Assembly: GCF_913774285.1 (NCBI RefSeq) | Contig: NZ_CAJYHX010000018.1 | Coordinates: 34,887-98,886 of the forward strand | Length of the DNA stretch: 64,000 nt | Origin: an uncultured Sphingomonas sp. | GTDB lineage: Bacteria > Pseudomonadota > Alphaproteobacteria > Sphingomonadales > Sphingomonadaceae | Direction of reading: 5' to 3' | Shown: piece after piece, positions 60,768-64,000 of the stretch | Numbering within the stretch: the first letter of the stretch is position 1 | Layout of the letters: each line of letters begins with the position of its first letter | The notes under the pieces: generated by a model | Seen by the model: only the letters and a program-made list of their open reading frames with translations | Databases searched by the model: none | Told to the model about the DNA's origin: nothing | Position numbers and translations under genes: made by a program

Positions 60768-61849
60768 CGCGCCCCTCCCCTGCCGATCAGTCGGCCTATC
60801 TCTTCGGGCGGCAGCACCGCGCTCGCCCGCCCGGCGGCGGCCACCGCGCCCGGCATGCCCCAGACGACCGAGCTCGCCTGATCCTGCACCAGCACCTTCG
60901 CGCCGACCTCGACCATCCGCCCGGCGCCTTCGCAGCCGTCGCGGCCCATGCCGCTCAGCACCACGCCCAGCGCGCGCGCGCCGAACACCTCGGCGATGCT
61001 GTCGAACATCGGGTCGACCGAAGGCATGCAGCCGCTGCGCGCCCATTCGGTGCTCAGCCGGATCGCCGCGCCCTCGGAGGTGCGGACCACCTTCATGTGG
61101 GCGTCGCCCGGTGCGATCACGATCCGGCCGGGCCGGATCCGCATGCGGTCGGTCGCGACGTCGCAGGGCCGGCTGCCGAGCACGGCCAGCTGGGTCGCGA
61201 AATAGCTCATGAAGCTCGGCGGCAAATGCTGGGTGACCAGGATCGGCAGCTGGAAGCTCGCGGGGATCTGGCGGAAGAACTGGCTCAGCGCGTGGATGCC
61301 GCCGGTCGAGGCGCCGACCGCGACGATCTGGAAGGCATCGAGCTGCACGCTCGCGCTCGCCGGCCGCGACGCCGGGGCCGGCGGGAAGGCACCGACCGGA
61401 TTACCGGGCATGTCGAACAACTTGGCGAGCCGTTCCTCCAGCACCTCGGCGAAGCGACCGCCGAACGCGCCGACGCCAGGCTTGACCAGCGTGTCGGCAG
61501 CGCCCAGCGCCAGCGCCTGCAGCGTCGTCGCCGCGCCTTCGTCGGCCGAGGAGGAGACGATCAGCACCTTGGCGCCCTTGCCTGCGGCGACCACATCGGG
61601 GAGCGCGGTGAGGCCGTCGATGCCGGGCATGGCGATGTCGAGCAGGATGATGTCGACCGTCTCGCGCGACAGATAGTCGAGCGCCGCGCGCGCCTCGCTC
61701 AGCGCCGCCGCCACGCGGAAGCGCTGCGTGCCTTCGATCATCCGGCTCAGCACCGAGCGGGCGACGACCGAATCGTCGACGATCAGCACGCGCCCCGTGG
61801 CGGGGGCGCAGGCCGGATCGCTGGGTTGCAGGGAGGACTGGCTCGTCAC
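60764..61849 (-). CDS. cheB: Chemotaxis response regulator/glutamate methylesterase CheB
   Basis: CheB removes methyl groups from receptors when phosphorylated by CheA. The 361-residue protein has an N-terminal receiver (VLIVDDS; phospho-Asp in IILLDIAMPGIDG) and a C-terminal esterase with the catalytic Ser/His/Asp in VAVGASTGGIHAL, LVTQHLPPSF and the late GMGRDGCEG segment. All motifs are intact. An Ala-rich linker near residue 150 joins the parts. Confidence 0.94.
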   Translation of the reverse strand: MTSQSSLQPSDPACAPATGRVLIVDDSVVARSVLSRMIEGTQRFRVAAALSEARAALDYLSRETVDIILLDIAMPGIDGLTALPDVVAAGKGAKVLIVSSSADEGAATTLQALALGAADTLVKPGVGAFGGRFAEVLEERLAKLFDMPGNPVGAFPPAPASRPASASVQLDAFQIVAVGASTGGIHALSQFFRQIPASFQLPILVTQHLPPSFMSYFATQLAVLGSRPCDVATDRMRIRPGRIVIAPGDAHMKVVRTSEGAAIRLSTEWARSGCMPSVDPMFDSIAEVFGARALGVVLSGMGRDGCEGAGRMVEVGAKVLVQDQASSVVWGMPGAVAAAGRASAVLPPEEIGRLIGRGGAR

Positions 61850-61874
61850 GCGGGCGCGCTCCGGCGGGAGGAGG

Positions 61875-62240
61875 TCAGGCGACGCCGACGATCTGCAGCT
61901 TGCTTTCCAGCGTCTCGCGATCGAACGGCTTCATCACATATTCGTCCGCGCCGGCTTCGATCGCCGCGCGGATATAGGCCATGCCGTTCTCGGTAGTGCA
62001 GAATACGACCTTGGGTCGCGAGGGGATCGCCGATTCGCGCAACGCGCGCAGGAAATCCATCCCGCTCATCACGGGCATGTTCCAGTCGAGCAGGATCACG
62101 TCAGGGGCAGACGCCAGGCAGGCGTCGAGCGCCTCACGGCCGTCGCAGGCCTCCGTCACGGTAAAGTCCAGCGTTTCCAGAATGTGCCGGGCCACCTTGC
62201 GGATCACCTTCGAATCGTCGACGACGAGGCAGGTCTTCAT
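61875..62240 (-). CDS. cheY: Chemotaxis response regulator CheY
   Basis: A 121-residue single-domain receiver that carries the signal from CheA to the flagellar motor. Acidic pair in LVVDDSKVIRKV, phospho-Asp in ILLDWNMPVMSGMDFL, and the conserved Lys in YVMKPFDRETLE. FliM itself is not in the window. A GAAGG-like ribosome site precedes the ATG. It sits between cheW and cheB. Confidence 0.95.
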   Translation of the reverse strand: MKTCLVVDDSKVIRKVARHILETLDFTVTEACDGREALDACLASAPDVILLDWNMPVMSGMDFLRALRESAIPSRPKVVFCTTENGMAYIRAAIEAGADEYVMKPFDRETLESKLQIVGVA

Positions 62241-62308
62241 GGATACGCCTTTTCACGAAGGAAGTGTTCGTTCTGACGCCTGTGTGACAGGCAAGGGTAA
62301 GCGGGCCG

Positions 62309-62737
62309 TTAAGCCGCGACCGCCTGTTGCGGAACAATCGCCGCGAGATCGACGATCAGCAGCGCCTCGTCGTCGCGTTCGATCAATCCGACGCCCACCC
62401 GCGCCCAGCCGCGATCGAGGGCGAGGCCGGGGGAGAGCGACTGGCGATCGAACAGCGCGACATCGTCGAGCGAGTCGACCAGCACCGCATAATCATGGCC
62501 GTCGACCCGCGTGATCACCGCGCGGCGCGCATGGGCGGGCATCGGTGCGAGGCCGAGCGCGGTGCCGGTGTCGATCACCGTCACCACGCGGCTACGCAAG
62601 GCGACCAGCCCACGGATCGCGCGCGCGGTCCGCGGCACGGCGACCGTTTCGGCGATGTCGACCACCGAATCGATCTGCGACGTGGCGATCGCGACGCCGC
62701 GGCCGGCGATCTGGGCGATCAGGAACAGCTCCATCAT
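62309..62737 (-). CDS. cheW: Chemotaxis coupling protein CheW
   Basis: CheW links receptors to CheA. The 142-residue protein is a single CheW beta-barrel domain: LFLIAQIAGRGVAIATSQID, RGLVALRSRVVTVIDTGTAL and the C-terminal LLIVDLAAIVP. The ATG overlaps the cheA stop (ATGA). A second in-frame ATG follows immediately. Confidence 0.9.
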   Translation of the reverse strand: MMELFLIAQIAGRGVAIATSQIDSVVDIAETVAVPRTARAIRGLVALRSRVVTVIDTGTALGLAPMPAHARRAVITRVDGHDYAVLVDSLDDVALFDRQSLSPGLALDRGWARVGVGLIERDDEALLIVDLAAIVPQQAVAA

Positions 62738-64000
62738 CCTTCCCCCACCGCGCGCGCCAGCGCATCGAACAAGGCCGACCGGTCGTAGCGATAGATGCCC
62801 TCGCCCACCCCCGGATCGCGCCGCAGCCGCACGACATTGCGCGCGACGGCGGGTGCGACGGGTCGATCGTCCATCACCAGCGCGACGTCGACCGGCACGT
62901 CGGCCGGCGGCTGGGTGACGCAGCGATAGCCCGCCGCATCCAGCATCGGCCGCAGGAAGGTTTCCATCCAGCCGCTGCCATCCCCTTGCAACAGGCACAG
63001 ACGCGGCTCGGCCGGTCGCAGCGCTTCGCCCGCGAACAGCGCATGCGCGTCGAGCAATTCCACCTGTTCGCCGCCGATGATCGCAACGCCGGCAACCGGC
63101 CCGCAGCCGAAGACGGGCGCGATCTGATCGGGCAGATGGACGATCTCGACCGGCTCATGGATCGCATAGGCGATCTCGGTCGAACCATCGGTCAGGCGCA
63201 GCACGGGTACTTCGCGTCGGTCGCCGAACGGGGCGACGGCCTGCAAGGGGACGAGCGCCCCGCCGATCGCCAGACGCAGCTTGCCCGCCGTCAGGCGGAT
63301 CGCGTCGACCGACACCGGCTCGACGCGGTCGATCGCCGCGAGCGGCATCACGCGGCGCTGGCCGTCCAGATCCTCGAATAACAGGGCCGGAATGGCGTCC
63401 GCGCGCGTCTGTTCGACCGGCGCCTCGTCGGCGATCAGCGTGTTGTCGAACCGCAGGCCCGCCATGGTCGCCATGCCCGATCCGTCGAGCAGCAGCATCG
63501 GCTGACCCGAATCGGGCAGCGTCTGGCCTGCGTACAGGCCCGTCGCCATCACGGCGGGGGCCGCCGGCTTGACCACCAGGTCCTCGGTATCGATCACCTG
63601 ATCGATCACCAGCGCATAATCACCGCCGCGCGTCGACACGATCGCGAGCGTCGCGGCCTGATCCTTCTCGCCGGCAAGGCCCATCAATTCGGCGAGCGAC
63701 ACCATCGGCAGGCGTCGCCCGCGCACGGTCGCGACCGCAGTGTCGCCGATCGTGTCGATCCGCACCGATTCGCCACGAATGCGCAGGATTTCGTCGACCG
63801 ACTGGCGAGCGATCGCGAAGCGATGATCGCCGACGCCGACGACGATCGTCGACATGATCGATAGCGTCAGCGGCACGAAGATCACGATGCTGAGCCCGCG
63901 CCCCGGCTGGCTGGACAGATGGGTGCGCCCGCCGAGCTGTTCGATGTTGGCGCGCACCACGTCCATGCCGACGCCGCGCCCCGAGATCGCGGTCACCGTA
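62734..64000 (-). CDS. cheA: Chemotaxis histidine kinase CheA (C-terminal part, cut by window end)
   Basis: Only the C-terminal 420 or so residues lie in the window; the P1 phospho-histidine and dimerisation domains are beyond it. Present are the last part of the ATPase domain (GRGVGMDVVRANIEQLGG, RGLSIVIFVPLT), then the CheW-like P5 domain (RQSVDEILRI, VRGRRLPMVSLAELMGL). After it comes a further 130-residue barrel-like stretch and an end section that resembles a receiver (CLLQGDGSGWMETFLRPMLDAAGY) in which the acidic pair is lost. The operon order cheA-W-Y-B-R is as in other alphaproteobacteria. Confidence 0.93.
   Translation of the reverse strand, partial: TVTAISGRGVGMDVVRANIEQLGGRTHLSSQPGRGLSIVIFVPLTLSIMSTIVVGVGDHRFAIARQSVDEILRIRGESVRIDTIGDTAVATVRGRRLPMVSLAELMGLAGEKDQAATLAIVSTRGGDYALVIDQVIDTEDLVVKPAAPAVMATGLYAGQTLPDSGQPMLLLDGSGMATMAGLRFDNTLIADEAPVEQTRADAIPALLFEDLDGQRRVMPLAAIDRVEPVSVDAIRLTAGKLRLAIGGALVPLQAVAPFGDRREVPVLRLTDGSTEIAYAIHEPVEIVHLPDQIAPVFGCGPVAGVAIIGGEQVELLDAHALFAGEALRPAEPRLCLLQGDGSGWMETFLRPMLDAAGYRCVTQPPADVPVDVALVMDDRPVAPAVARNVVRLRRDPGVGEGIYRYDRSALFDALARAVGEG

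Overview
The window is a GC-rich alphaproteobacterial chromosome segment, most probably from a sphingomonad (Sphingomonas or a close relative). The main evidence is a sphingolipid-synthesis cluster (serine palmitoyltransferase, dedicated acyl carrier protein, ceramide-reductase-type epimerase), the obgE-proB arrangement, a bacterial deoxyhypusine-synthase-like gene beside an ornithine decarboxylase, and an elaborate PspF/sigma-54 phage-shock operon. Genes are tightly packed, often with ATGA or GTGA overlaps. No transposase, integrase, prophage or CRISPR array is visible. The mobile-looking DNA consists of small palindromic repeats.

Layout. 1-1864: cell elongation genes (3' part of PBP2, then rodA). 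1964-2146: two identical tRNA-Lys genes, followed by a lower-GC stretch with a lone lipoprotein. 4028-7998: cytochrome bo3 quinol oxidase, with subunits I and III fused into one reading frame. 8103-15764: assorted genes, including a DUF2252 protein, tRNA-Ser, hspQ, rplU-rpmA, a TetR regulator and a SulP transporter. 15848-24917 (minus strand): a hybrid histidine kinase; the sphingolipid block spt, acp, an FkbH-like HAD protein and cerR; then proB, a SUFU-like gene and obgE. 25098-27403: lptF-lptG. 27442-31869: envelope and lipid genes, including a polysaccharide deacetylase, a membrane desaturase/hydroxylase and a YghO-like acyltransferase that is a candidate ceramide synthase. 31919-39480: two related small secreted proteins, xthA, erpA, an M23 peptidase, a DUF455 protein, bcp and glnE. 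39484-42094: two tandem cysteine desulfurases and a ferredoxin; one desulfurase carries a palindromic element inside its reading frame. 42187-45358: hydrolases and a threonine dehydratase-like enzyme. 45513-48009: polyamine genes. 48086-51901: an HxlR/SDR divergent pair and more hydrolases. 51956-56536: the phage-shock locus. 56582-58466: sufE, a thioredoxin-like ferredoxin, a J-domain protein and RNase P RNA. 58502-64000: a hypothetical protein, a peptidoglycan amidase and a chemotaxis operon (cheA-W-Y-B-R), with cheA cut by the window end.

How the genes fit together. Much of the window concerns the envelope: wall elongation (PBP2/RodA, M23 peptidase, amidase), outer-leaflet lipid synthesis (sphingolipid genes) and transport (LptFG), and membrane stress response (Psp). 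Fe-S assembly recurs at several sites (two desulfurases, ErpA, SufE, two ferredoxins).

Most unusual features: (1) the psp operon extends beyond pspABC with about five more small one-helix, coiled-coil proteins that share a C-terminal signature with PspB and PspC, and it is preceded by a tiny membrane peptide; (2) a roughly 120-bp double palindrome sits in frame inside a cysteine desulfurase; (3) the CyoB-CyoC fusion; (4) an FkbH-like protein sits inside the ceramide cluster.
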